64,000 bases of DNA from SAR202 cluster bacterium bin22 (GTDB lineage: Bacteria > Chloroflexota > Dehalococcoidia > Lucifugimonadales > UBA3495): NCBI GenBank assembly GCA_002238505.1, contig MPMM01000005.1, forward strand, positions 99,656 to 163,655, in the 5' to 3' direction. Numbering within the stretch: position 1 is the first letter of the stretch; every line of letters starts with the position of its first letter. Below the pieces are notes generated by a model. It had not been told where the DNA came from. It ran no database searches and saw only the letters and a program-made list of their open reading frames with translations. Shown here piece by piece: positions 34,321-41,728 of the stretch. The position numbers and the translations under genes were made by a program.

Positions 34321-36015
34321 ATGCAGGAACAAATTGACGCGGACATTCTGATAATCGGCGGCGGCGGAGCCGGACTGATGGCGGCCCTGCATTCCTACCG
34401 GAAAAACCCCCACTTGAATGTCGTCGTCGTCGCCAAGGGCCAGATTGGCCAGAGCGGCTGCACTCGCATGGTGCAAGGCGGCTACAACGCGGTCCTGGAC
34501 CCAAAGGATTCCTTCGAGAGGCACTTCGAAGACACCATCCGGGGCGGAGGGTTTATCAACAACCAGGACCTGGCCTGGCTGCTGGTCAACCAGGCGCCCC
34601 GGATCATCGCCGAGCTGGAATCGCTGGGGTGTTTCTTCGACCGTGACAGCCAGGGGTACATCTTCCAGAAAGCCTTCGCCGGTCAGAGTTTCGACCGCAC
34701 GGTCCACCGGGGAGACCTCACCGGCATCGAGATAATGTCCCGGCTGAAAGAGAATGTCCTGGCATCCAACATGACCCTCCTGGACGAACACCGCGCCGTC
34801 TCGCTCCTGCACGATTCTGCCGGGGGAATTGCGGGGGCGTTGCTGCTCAACGTCCGTACCGGTGAATTCATAACCGTGGCAGCCAGGGCGACCTTGATGG
34901 CCGCCGGCGGCGGCGCCAGGATGTACACCTACGCCGCTCCTTCGCTGGAAAAATGCGGCGACGGCATGGCCCTGTGTTACTTGGCGGGCTGCGCTCTGCA
35001 GGACATGGAAATGTACCAGTTCCATCCCACCGGACTGGTCGCCGGACGTACCATCGTAACTGGCGCGGTCCTGGAAGAGGGCCTGAGGGGCGCGGGGGGA
35101 CACCTGCTTAATGACATGGGACAAAGGTACATGGAACGGTACGACCCGGAGCGTATGGAACGCTCCACCCGGGACATGGTCTCCCGGGCTGGGTACCTGG
35201 AAATCCAGGGAGGACGGGGCACTCCCGACGGCGCCGTCTATCTGGACGTGTCCCATCTGGGTGTCAAATTCGTGGAACAGTCTTTCCCCGGGATGGTAGC
35301 CCGCTGCCGGGAAGTCGGCTTTGACCTGGCACGGGAACCGGTAGAGGTATGTCCCACCGCCCATTTCCACATGGGAGGGGTGAGAATAGACGAACTTTGC
35401 CGCAGTGGCCTGGACCGGCTTTTTGTAGCCGGTGAGGACTCGGGTGGCGTACACGGGGCCAACCGTCTGGGTGGAAACGGGGTTGCCGAGTCCACCGTGT
35501 TCGGCGCCATAGCCGGGGATGCCATGGCTGAGTTCGTAGAAGACCGGACCCTGCCGACAGTTGCGCCGCGCCAGGTGGAGTCCCTGGTAGAAGACGCTCT
35601 TGCGCCCTTTGGGGAGTCCGGATCGGGCAACATATTCTCCATCCGCCAGGAAGTGGAGTCCCTGATGTGGGACAAGGGAGGAATTGTGCGCGATGGCCCG
35701 GGCCTTGAGTCGGTTCTTGCTTCGCTGGAAGAACTGGGACAGCGCGCCGGGGCAGCCTCGGTACCAGCGGTACGCCAGTACAACCAGGCCTGGCAGGAGT
35801 GGCTGGACGTTCGCAGCATAATAACGGTAGCGCAAGTCACCTGTCTGAGCGCGCTGGCCCGCCGTGAGTCCCGTGGCTCCCATTACCGCAGCGACTACCC
35901 TGAGTCAAATGACCACGACTGGCTGTGCAACGTAATGATTCAGCAGGACTCCCGGGGCCAGGCCAGGGTGTGGCAGGAAGACGTGGAGTTCACGCGCCTG
36001 GGCCCTGGCGCATAG
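34321..36015 (+). CDS. sdhA: SdhA/FrdA-like flavoprotein lacking the covalent-FAD histidine
   Basis: A 564-residue flavoprotein of the succinate dehydrogenase/fumarate reductase family: FAD motif IIGGGGAGLMAALHS, QFHPTGL, active-site Arg region LEEGLRGAGGHLLN and RDMVSRAG, HFHMGGVRI, and the FAD motif GVHGANRLGGNGVAES. Where typical SdhA has SHT with the His that binds FAD covalently, this protein reads SGCT, placing C47 at that position. It probably binds FAD non-covalently, as in soluble fumarate reductases and L-aspartate oxidase. The start at 34321 (MQEQIDADIL) has GAGGA upstream; an upstream GTG at 34264 is less likely. Divergent from the fumarase-sdhCDB operon, it should form a complex with SdhB. 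Confidence 0.85.
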   Translation: MQEQIDADILIIGGGGAGLMAALHSYRKNPHLNVVVVAKGQIGQSGCTRMVQGGYNAVLDPKDSFERHFEDTIRGGGFINNQDLAWLLVNQAPRIIAELESLGCFFDRDSQGYIFQKAFAGQSFDRTVHRGDLTGIEIMSRLKENVLASNMTLLDEHRAVSLLHDSAGGIAGALLLNVRTGEFITVAARATLMAAGGGARMYTYAAPSLEKCGDGMALCYLAGCALQDMEMYQFHPTGLVAGRTIVTGAVLEEGLRGAGGHLLNDMGQRYMERYDPERMERSTRDMVSRAGYLEIQGGRGTPDGAVYLDVSHLGVKFVEQSFPGMVARCREVGFDLAREPVEVCPTAHFHMGGVRIDELCRSGLDRLFVAGEDSGGVHGANRLGGNGVAESTVFGAIAGDAMAEFVEDRTLPTVAPRQVESLVEDALAPFGESGSGNIFSIRQEVESLMWDKGGIVRDGPGLESVLASLEELGQRAGAASVPAVRQYNQAWQEWLDVRSIITVAQVTCLSALARRESRGSHYRSDYPESNDHDWLCNVMIQQDSRGQARVWQEDVEFTRLGPGA

Positions 36016-36338
36016 CCAACCGGGCAACCTTGTCCATACAACCCGTGGCACGGGGAGTCCTGGATTAGTTCCATATAGCGCCTGGCCAATTCCTATGGGT
36101 TCAGCCACTGGTCCGACGAGGAGCCGCCGGACGATATGAAACACCTGTATGAGCAAATTGAAGATGGGACTTGGGTTCTCAAGCGGGGCAATTAAGCCCA
36201 TAGCTACCTGTTCCGAGTTTCTATTTGCAACTATTCACTCCCCATATGTTCCAGGAAGCGCGCAAGTGGTTCGACTGGCAGTAGCTACAGCCTGCGAGGA
36301 TGGCAGGTGAGCGCTTTCGTCAGGACAAGCTGGTTGTC
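36016..36338. other. Intergenic region with a possible gene remnant
   Basis: About 320 bases. An open stretch ending near 36195 reads like a protein C-terminus (YGFSHWSDEEPPDDM then KHLYEQIEDGTWVLKRGN) but has no recognisable start or family. Otherwise nothing is seen. Confidence 0.3.
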
Positions 36339-36926
36339 TCATCCGAACTTTCCCGGTTGGTCCCTTGCCTGCCAGTCCCTTTGGAATTGCTCGCACAACC
36401 GCGTCAAAGTCTCATGTCCGACGTCTGGGAACAAGACCCTGAGACCCTCTGTTGTCGCGTTGTCCAGGGAGCCACAATCTTCCCTGATGCGTCGCCCTGT
36501 CACTAGTGCATCTGGAGGCAACTTCGATACCAACGCCAGGGCACGTCTGTAGGACGCCATGGCTACTGCCTGGGGCTCCATCCCAAATTGTTGTTGAGCG
36601 TATATAGAGAAGGCCACGGCCATCCCTTCTGATAGCCAGTTCCCAATGCCTGGCTTGGGATTCAACAAATGCACTGTCTCATGGGCAAGCTCGTTAATGG
36701 CAGTGGGCCAATATCCCTCGGCATTCCTGCTCAACTCAGCAAATGCCCCGTCTAGATTCGGTGTATTGCGTATTTGTGGGCCATCATCGACAAAGGTCGG
36801 CTGGAATATGGTCTTGGACGAGTCCCTCGGTCCAAAAACGTTCTCGGCAAGCCTCAGGATTTCTTGCTGCAGAGCCCACATTGCCTCAGGGTCGCCCCCT
36901 GGCCGGGCTTTCGCCGGTATCTTCAC
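36339..36926 (-). CDS. Putative gluzincin-type metalloprotease-like protein
   Basis: A 195-residue protein I do not recognise by family. It has a zinc-protease-type motif HETVH at residues 82-86 and a Glu at 100 in NWLSEGMAVAFS, a spacing seen in gluzincin peptidases where the third ligand lies 13 or more residues after HExxH. No signal peptide or membrane segment is visible, so it would be cytoplasmic. The start is the GTG at 36926, supported by AGAGGA five bases upstream. It lies alone between sdhA and the zinc transporter and is somewhat AT-richer than its surroundings. Peptidase activity is inferred only from the motif. Confidence 0.65.
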   Translation of the reverse strand: MKIPAKARPGGDPEAMWALQQEILRLAENVFGPRDSSKTIFQPTFVDDGPQIRNTPNLDGAFAELSRNAEGYWPTAINELAHETVHLLNPKPGIGNWLSEGMAVAFSIYAQQQFGMEPQAVAMASYRRALALVSKLPPDALVTGRRIREDCGSLDNATTEGLRVLFPDVGHETLTRLCEQFQRDWQARDQPGKFG

Positions 36927-37230
36927 GGCCTTCCTCTCAGGTACTCTATGCCTGGGCTATCCTCCAATGGATCCAGCTTACCGCAACAGTCGGAGCCGGC
37001 AATTCCTGAGTATCTAGCATTGTAATTCCCGAATGAGGCCAAAGTAACTGGGTGGGTGCAGGTCAAATAGAATGAAGGCAAGGTGCGCCGCCAGGTTGAA
37101 AGACGGCTTGACCAATGATTGCTAATGTCAGGGTTAGCGGACAATGCCCCTCATTATTCAACTGGTCAACCGGCATTCTCCCGACAGGAAAGGAGTGAAT
37201 AGACGCTCGCTGGGCCGCAACTCCTGCTTC

Positions 37231-38049
37231 TCAGGCAAACACCCTCCGCCGGAAGGTAGCCACCAGCAAGAACACCCCCGTGGCCACCAGGGTCATGGCC
37301 GGGCCGGCGGGCAGGTTGAAGTGGAAGGACAGGTAGAGGCCCGTGACCGAGGCCGCCGTCCCCAGCGCCGCCGCCGTCAGCATGATGTTGACGAACCGCC
37401 CCGCCAGCAGGTAGGCCGTGGCGGCGGGTATCACCAGCATCGCCATTACCAGGACAACCCCCGCCGCCTGGATTCCGATGACAATGACCAGGGCCAGCAG
37501 GACCAGCAGGACGTAGTCCACCACGTGAGTGCGCATGCCGATAACCTGCGACCCCACCGGGTCGAAGCTGGTGAACAGCAGCAGGTGGTGAAAGACGAAC
37601 AACCCCAGGATGACCAGCCCGGTGATGGCCAGGGATATGTAGATGCCCGTGGAAGATATGGCCAGTATCTGCCCCAGAAGCAGGTCTTCCACGTCAACAG
37701 TGATGGTGGTGGACAGGGACATCATCATCAGGCCCAGGGCGAACATGGACGCAAACAAAATGCCGATGACGGTATCCGAGCTCAGGCCGGCGCGCCGGCC
37801 CAGAACCCGCACCAGCATGGCGACAGAAACTCCGGTGGGGACGGCCGCCAGGGCGGGGTTGATGCCCATCATGAACCCCAGGACCATGCCAGGCAGCACG
37901 GCATGGGCCAGGGCGTCGCCGATGAAGGCCAGGTTCCTGGTGACCACGTAGGCGCCCAGCAATGGACACATCACCCCCACCAGGACCGAGCCAACCAGGG
38001 CCCGCACCATGAAGTTGTACTCCAGCGGAGCGAAAAGAAAGTCAATCAT
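37231..38049 (-). CDS. znuB: Zinc/manganese-type ABC transporter permease
   Basis: A 272-residue ABC-3 family permease with eight or so transmembrane helices. The family block RNLAFIGDALAHAVLPGMVLGF, the LLGQILAISSTGIY region, and the C-terminal FHFNLPAGPAMTLVATGVFLLVATF are all present. The start at 38049 (MIDFLFAPLEYNF) matches family N-termini; the in-frame extension upstream runs through repeat sequence. It is separated from the ATPase gene by about 205 bases carrying two dispersed hairpins, which is unusual within such an operon. A 31-residue copy of its C-terminus lies at 22844-22939. Confidence 0.9.
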   Translation of the reverse strand: MIDFLFAPLEYNFMVRALVGSVLVGVMCPLLGAYVVTRNLAFIGDALAHAVLPGMVLGFMMGINPALAAVPTGVSVAMLVRVLGRRAGLSSDTVIGILFASMFALGLMMMSLSTTITVDVEDLLLGQILAISSTGIYISLAITGLVILGLFVFHHLLLFTSFDPVGSQVIGMRTHVVDYVLLVLLALVIVIGIQAAGVVLVMAMLVIPAATAYLLAGRFVNIMLTAAALGTAASVTGLYLSFHFNLPAGPAMTLVATGVFLLVATFRRRVFA

Positions 38050-38109
38050 ATTATCTGCGCAGTAACCCTTCAGACCCCGTGGACCAGGTTTTGGCGGTCC
38101 GGTTCCGTC

Positions 38110-38129
38110 ATACTGGCGAAAGCCGGTAT
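38110..38129. repeat. REP-like stem-loop inside the zinc transporter operon
   Basis: Stem ATACTGGC/GCCGGTAT with GAAA loop, followed by CCAGGAACCTCG. Compared with the ATTCTGGC/GCCAGAAT form elsewhere, one base pair has switched T-A to A-T on both arms, a compensatory change. Confidence 0.75.
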
Positions 38130-38230
38130 CCAGGAACCTCGTCGCTCTTGGTCCATATCCCGAATTGACCCTGTTGGCTTCCGGCCCGCCCCAGAATGCC
38201 CCGCCTCTTGAAACTAACCCCCACACCACC

Positions 38231-38258
38231 GCAGGGGCGATTCGCAATTCGGCCCTAC
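38231..38258. repeat. Degraded copy of the GCAGGGGCG palindrome
   Basis: GCAGGGGCGATTCGC then AATTCGGCCCTAC: the same start as the perfect palindrome at 14111-14140 with several changes in the second arm. Its end overlaps the stop codon of the ATPase gene. Confidence 0.65.
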
Positions 38259-39001
38259 TCCTCGCCGTCCAGGGCAAGCTGGAAACCGTAGAGTTCCTCC
38301 ATCACCGCGGGCGTCAAGACCTGGCTGGGCACCCCGCATGCGCACACGTGGCGGTTCAGGCACAGTACCTGGTCGAATCGGCGGGACAGGTTGTTGAGGT
38401 CGTGGGTCGCCAGCAGAACAATGCGGCCCTCGTCGCGCAGCGCCTGCAGCACCTCGACCAGGCCCTCCCGGGCCCCCACGTCAACACCGCTGAAGGCCTC
38501 GTCCAGCAGCAGGACGCTGGCTTCCTGGGCCAGGGCCCGGGCGACGAATACCCTTTGCCGCTGGCCACCCGAGAGCTCCGTCATCGACGCCGTGCGCTGG
38601 TCCCAGAGCCCCACCCGGCAGAGGCACGCCTTCACCAACTCCCGGTCCTTCCTGCCGGGCCGCCGGAACCACCCCAGGCGGCAGCAGCGGCCCATCATAA
38701 CCACGTCCATCACGTTAACCGGAAACCGCCAGTTGACGCTGTCGCGCTGGGGAACGTAGGCCAACTCTCCCCGGTGCAGGTCCACCCGGCGCAGCGTTAC
38801 GCTGCCCTGGCGTACGGGCAGCAGGCCGGCAATGGCATTGAACAGGGTGCTCTTGCCGGCTCCGTTGGGCCCGACCACCCCCATCAGGGTGCCGGCATCC
38901 ACGTCAAAAGTGACGTTGTTCAGGGCCATGTAGCCGTCCAGTTCGACGGTGACGTCCTGGAGCGACATGCTGGCGTCGTGGGAGTCGGTTACGGAGTTCA
39001 C
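38255..39001 (-). CDS. znuC: Zinc/manganese-type ABC transporter ATP-binding protein
   Basis: A 248-residue ATPase. Walker A is GPNGAGKST, the Q-loop is VPQRDSVNW, the signature is LSGGQRQRV, Walker B is VLLLDEAFSGVD, and the switch His is in LATHDLNNL. It energises import with the permease at 37231-38049. Its start overlaps the stop of the binding-protein gene by four bases (ATGA), indicating translational coupling. The stop codon lies in a degraded palindromic repeat. Confidence 0.95.
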   Translation of the reverse strand: MNSVTDSHDASMSLQDVTVELDGYMALNNVTFDVDAGTLMGVVGPNGAGKSTLFNAIAGLLPVRQGSVTLRRVDLHRGELAYVPQRDSVNWRFPVNVMDVVMMGRCCRLGWFRRPGRKDRELVKACLCRVGLWDQRTASMTELSGGQRQRVFVARALAQEASVLLLDEAFSGVDVGAREGLVEVLQALRDEGRIVLLATHDLNNLSRRFDQVLCLNRHVCACGVPSQVLTPAVMEELYGFQLALDGEE

Positions 39002-40269
39002 TTCAGGACCTCCACGATTCTTTCCACGTTGGTCCGCACCATGCCCACGTAGGTGTCGGCCCCGCTGCCCGCAACCCCCATGGAGCCGGAATACAGCTGG
39101 ACCAGTTCCGCGCCGGTCTCCTGGGCAATGGTATGCGCCAGCCTGTCGCTGACGGTGGTCTCCCCAAAGACGGCGGGTACATTGTTCTCCCGGACCGCCT
39201 CGATTACTTCCGAAAGGTGCTCCGCTGAGGGCTCAACATCGGGCGCCAGGGACGGTATTACCAGCCCGACAACCTCAAACCCGTAGGCCTCCGCCAGGTA
39301 GCCGAGGCTGTCGTGGGAGGTGACCAGCAGGCGGCGCTCCGGCGGCACCATCCCGACATGCTCCTGGATCCAAGCATGCAACTCGTCCAGTTCATCCCCG
39401 TAGGCGGCGGCGTTGACGTAGTAGGTGTCCGCGTTCTCCGGGTCGAGGTAGGAAAGCTGGGCCGCTATTTCGTTGATTGCCAGCTTGACCCGAATGGGGT
39501 CGAACCAGAAGTGAGGATCCTCGGCGCCGTGGCCGTGATCGTCGTGGCCCATTTCGTCGTGACCCGCGTCTTCTACGTGACCCGCGTCTTCTACGTGACC
39601 CGCGTCTTCTACGTGGCCCGCGTCTTCTTCATGGCCCGGCTCTTCATGGCCCGGCTCTTCGTGCCCCGCTTCCATATGCCCTGCTTCTTCTTCATGGCCC
39701 GCTTCCCCGTGGCCGTGAAGATCAGGCCCGGAAAACTCCATGGGATCCACGAATTCGCCAAGCTCGATCACCGTGGACTCATCCGCCCGGGCATTGCGCA
39801 CCAGGTCGTGCAGCCAGTTGGCTTCCAGGCCCAGACCGACGGTGAATACAACGTCGGCATCCGCGACCCGGGCCACATCGGCCCCTCCGGGTACGAAGGA
39901 GTGGGGGTCTCCTCCGGGTGGCAGCAGCGCGAATACCTCTGCCCGGTCGCCTCCCACTACCCTGGCCCAGTCACCCACAAAGTTGGTGGTTGTAACAACC
40001 TGGAGCGGCGGGGTGGAAGGTGGTGACTGCAAGACCGAAGCGGACACCTGGCCCGATGAGCCGCCAGCAGCGCCGGAGGACGATCGATCCGACTGGGCGG
40101 CTGGAGTGGGGGCGGCCGGCACGGCGGTCGCTGGTGGTCCTTCACTTACCTGCGCTGGCGGGTTGTTGGCGCAGCCCGCCAGGACAAGCGCGACCAAAAC
40201 AACGAGACCGGCAACCAGGCTGGCGGCCAGACCTCTGGAAAAAACTTTGCTGTATGGAACCATTACCAT
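38998..40269 (-). CDS. znuA: Zinc-binding ABC lipoprotein with long His-rich tandem-repeat loop
   Basis: A 423-residue cluster A-I metal-binding protein. The signal peptide ends in lipobox LVLAGC (Cys33). A Ser/Pro-rich linker precedes the metal-site His in PPGGDPHSFVPGG, the His-rich insert, HFWFDP, SHDSLGYLAEAYG and the final acidic ligand region. The insert contains tandem units GHVEDA and GHEEP (DNA 39545-39690, 18-bp and shorter repeats), which makes it richer in His and longer than usual and prone to copy-number change. AGGAGG is 7 bases before the start. The His-rich loop and neighbouring Fur-type regulator favour zinc as the substrate. Confidence 0.92.
   Translation of the reverse strand: MVMVPYSKVFSRGLAASLVAGLVVLVALVLAGCANNPPAQVSEGPPATAVPAAPTPAAQSDRSSSGAAGGSSGQVSASVLQSPPSTPPLQVVTTTNFVGDWARVVGGDRAEVFALLPPGGDPHSFVPGGADVARVADADVVFTVGLGLEANWLHDLVRNARADESTVIELGEFVDPMEFSGPDLHGHGEAGHEEEAGHMEAGHEEPGHEEPGHEEDAGHVEDAGHVEDAGHVEDAGHDEMGHDDHGHGAEDPHFWFDPIRVKLAINEIAAQLSYLDPENADTYYVNAAAYGDELDELHAWIQEHVGMVPPERRLLVTSHDSLGYLAEAYGFEVVGLVIPSLAPDVEPSAEHLSEVIEAVRENNVPAVFGETTVSDRLAHTIAQETGAELVQLYSGSMGVAGSGADTYVGMVRTNVERIVEVLK
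39545..39690. repeat. In-frame tandem repeats in the znuA-like gene
   Basis: 18-bp units (TACGTGACCCGCGTCTTC and close variants) are repeated three to four times, followed by shorter GGCCCGGCTCTTCAT units. They code for GHVEDA and GHEEP repeats in the histidine-rich loop. Confidence 0.85.
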
Positions 40270-40402
40270 TGCAATACCTCCTGCTTCACAATGTGAGCCC
40301 TATGGAACCCGCAAAAGGTTCCACTACAGTGCCGTAAGGATTGGTACCGAATATCACTAAATGTCAAAAACCGGGGGTTTAATTCACCTGGAGCAATTGC
40401 GC

Positions 40403-40837
40403 TTACTTGCCCTTAGAGGCGGGGCAGGAGTGACAGTTCACGTACAATTCAAGGCGGTGAGAGATTACCTCGCCCGGAATATCCGCGCTGATCTCCCCAA
40501 TTAACCGTTCGACTGCATCCACCCTGAATTCCTCCACAGCGCCACACTCGACGCACACCGTGTGGTGGTGGTGGTGCCCAACTCCGCAGAGGCTGTAAAT
40601 GTGGGACCCGTTTATGGTGGCAAGCTTGCAGACCGCGCCTGCCTCCTGGAAGAGCTTGACAGTACGATAGACCGTTGCCCTTCCCACCGAAGGCAATTCG
40701 TCACTGAGCGCCTCCAGCGTAAATCCTTCCTGCTTCTGTTCCAGGAGACTGACGATGGCTCTCCTGGGGGCCGTGTCCCGGCAGCCGGCTCTCTCCAGTA
40801 TCGCCAGGAGGTCCGGGGGTGGCGCATCAGAAACCAT
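40403..40837 (-). CDS. zur: Fur-family transcriptional regulator, probably Zur
   Basis: A 144-residue metal-responsive repressor. The winged helix contains TAPRRAIVSLLEQ and SVGRATVYRTVKLFQEAGAV. The dimerisation domain has the metal-site run GHHHHHTVCVECGAVEEF and a structural zinc site CVECG...CHSCPASK. The ATG at 40837 is chosen because GAAGG precedes it by 7 bases; a GTG at 40855 is the alternative. It lies upstream of and in line with the zinc-type transporter. A perfect inverted repeat about 60 bases upstream (40896-40910) is a likely autoregulatory operator. Confidence 0.9.
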   Translation of the reverse strand: MVSDAPPPDLLAILERAGCRDTAPRRAIVSLLEQKQEGFTLEALSDELPSVGRATVYRTVKLFQEAGAVCKLATINGSHIYSLCGVGHHHHHTVCVECGAVEEFRVDAVERLIGEISADIPGEVISHRLELYVNCHSCPASKGK

Positions 40838-40895
40838 AATGATACCTTCACTCACATAAATCCCTGTTCAATCATCCTCAATCTGCTCATGAAAG

Positions 40896-40910
40896 TGATA
40901 TAACATATCA
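40896..40910. promoter_or_regulatory. Candidate Zur/Fur operator
   Basis: TGATATAACATATCA, a perfect 6-3-6 inverted repeat in an AT-rich stretch, about 60 bases upstream of the chosen Zur start. Fur-family boxes are AT-rich inverted repeats of this kind. No equally good copy was found before znuA; a weaker TGACAT...TGATATT pair lies there. Confidence 0.6.
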
Positions 40911-40975
40911 ATTTTAGGTAGCCATGTCAAGCGGGAGGCAGGCATTCATGGAGATGGATCGGGAAGTATCTGCCG

Positions 40976-41220
40976 GTGTTGACGCGCGGTAAGGCCACCC
41001 TGGCCGGTCAGACGGCCACGGTGGCCCGACGGGCTGGCTGCGAAAGGCGCCGCACCGTCAGCGGAGACTTGGGGGGAGTTTGCATGGGGGAAGGCGGAAG
41101 AATCAAGCGTTCCGTTCCGCTGACTTTCAGCGGGCCCGGGTCCCCGGGTCGAGGTGGTGAACTGACCTGACAGGGAGCCGTACTCTTGCCCTTTGTCAGC
41201 GAGTGTGCGGCTCCCTTTAT
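40976..41220 (+). ncRNA. Possible structured transcript ending in a terminator
   Basis: A GC-rich stretch downstream of the Zur control region and ending in the hairpin at 41172-41216. It has several possible stems (for example GGAA/TTCC near 41095). A 64-codon frame from a GTG at 40976 ends just before the hairpin but is basic and low in similarity to anything known. It does not match a riboswitch, RNase P, SRP or tmRNA consensus that I can recall. Confidence 0.3.
41172..41216 (+). terminator. Terminator-type hairpin
   Basis: AGGGAGCCG pairs with CGGCTCCCT around a 27-base centre that can extend the stem, followed by TTAT. Confidence 0.6.
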
Positions 41221-41287
41221 CTCCAGCCTACCCGTAGCCCTCCGCCACCGCCACCGCGAAGGTGTAGGTCCGGTTGGCAATTGCACT

Positions 41288-41453
41288 AGGGAGTGTCGTC
41301 AAAAGCCGATTCTCGTCATTCTGGCGAAAGCCGGAATCCAGAAACGTCTTAATTTTGGGTGATAACCTCCGCGCTGTAACAAGGCTTTGTATTGCAGCGT
41401 ATTCGCACCCGATTACCAAACGGCAGGAAGGACTGATTTGACGACACCCCCCT
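41288..41453 (+). mobile_element. Full-length MITE-like element (subfamily A)
   Basis: About 166 bp with terminal inverted repeats AGGGAGTGTCGTCAAA and the complement of AGGGGGGTGTCGTCAAA. Contains the stem-loop ATTCTGGC-GAAA-GCCGGAAT at 41318-41337. Its interior is nearly identical to the copy at 54010-54174. It has no coding capacity and no obvious target duplication. Confidence 0.8.
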
Positions 41454-41728
41454 GGTTAACTAAATAATAGCCAGGTTATATATCACTTCACTATATATAG
41501 TATTACACGATTGCGTGTCGTGCAGCAAACCCTCCGTGGCCGTGGGTTGGGGAAAACTGATGAGGCGCGGGCCCGTGAGTTCGGTGTAACTCCCTTCGTG
41601 TCCCTTCGTGTCTCTTCACGGACAAATCCCTTGTCGGAACGGCAATCGGGCCCCTGTGTTAAAATCACCTTCGGCCAAAGAAATCGAACAAAGAAATCGA
41701 AAATTGTAGCTATGGAGGACTTACCAGA
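41454..41728. other. Upstream region of the TPP-enzyme gene
   Basis: About 275 bases, AT-rich at the left. It carries the TTCGTGTCCCTTCGTGTCTC phrase at about 41595-41614, shared with 1319-1336 and 52459-52480. No gene is seen; a promoter is expected but not distinct. Confidence 0.4.

Noticed and set aside
34042..35883. 613-codon minus-strand frame opposite sdhA
   Set aside because: A shadow of the flavoprotein gene, which has complete FAD and active-site motifs on the plus strand.
37144..38211. Long plus-strand frame opposite the zinc permease
   Set aside because: His/Gln/Gly-rich low-complexity shadow of the permease codons; no family match.
39545..39690. Short repeats as a possible CRISPR-like array
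   Set aside because: They are in-frame tandem codon repeats within znuA without spacers.
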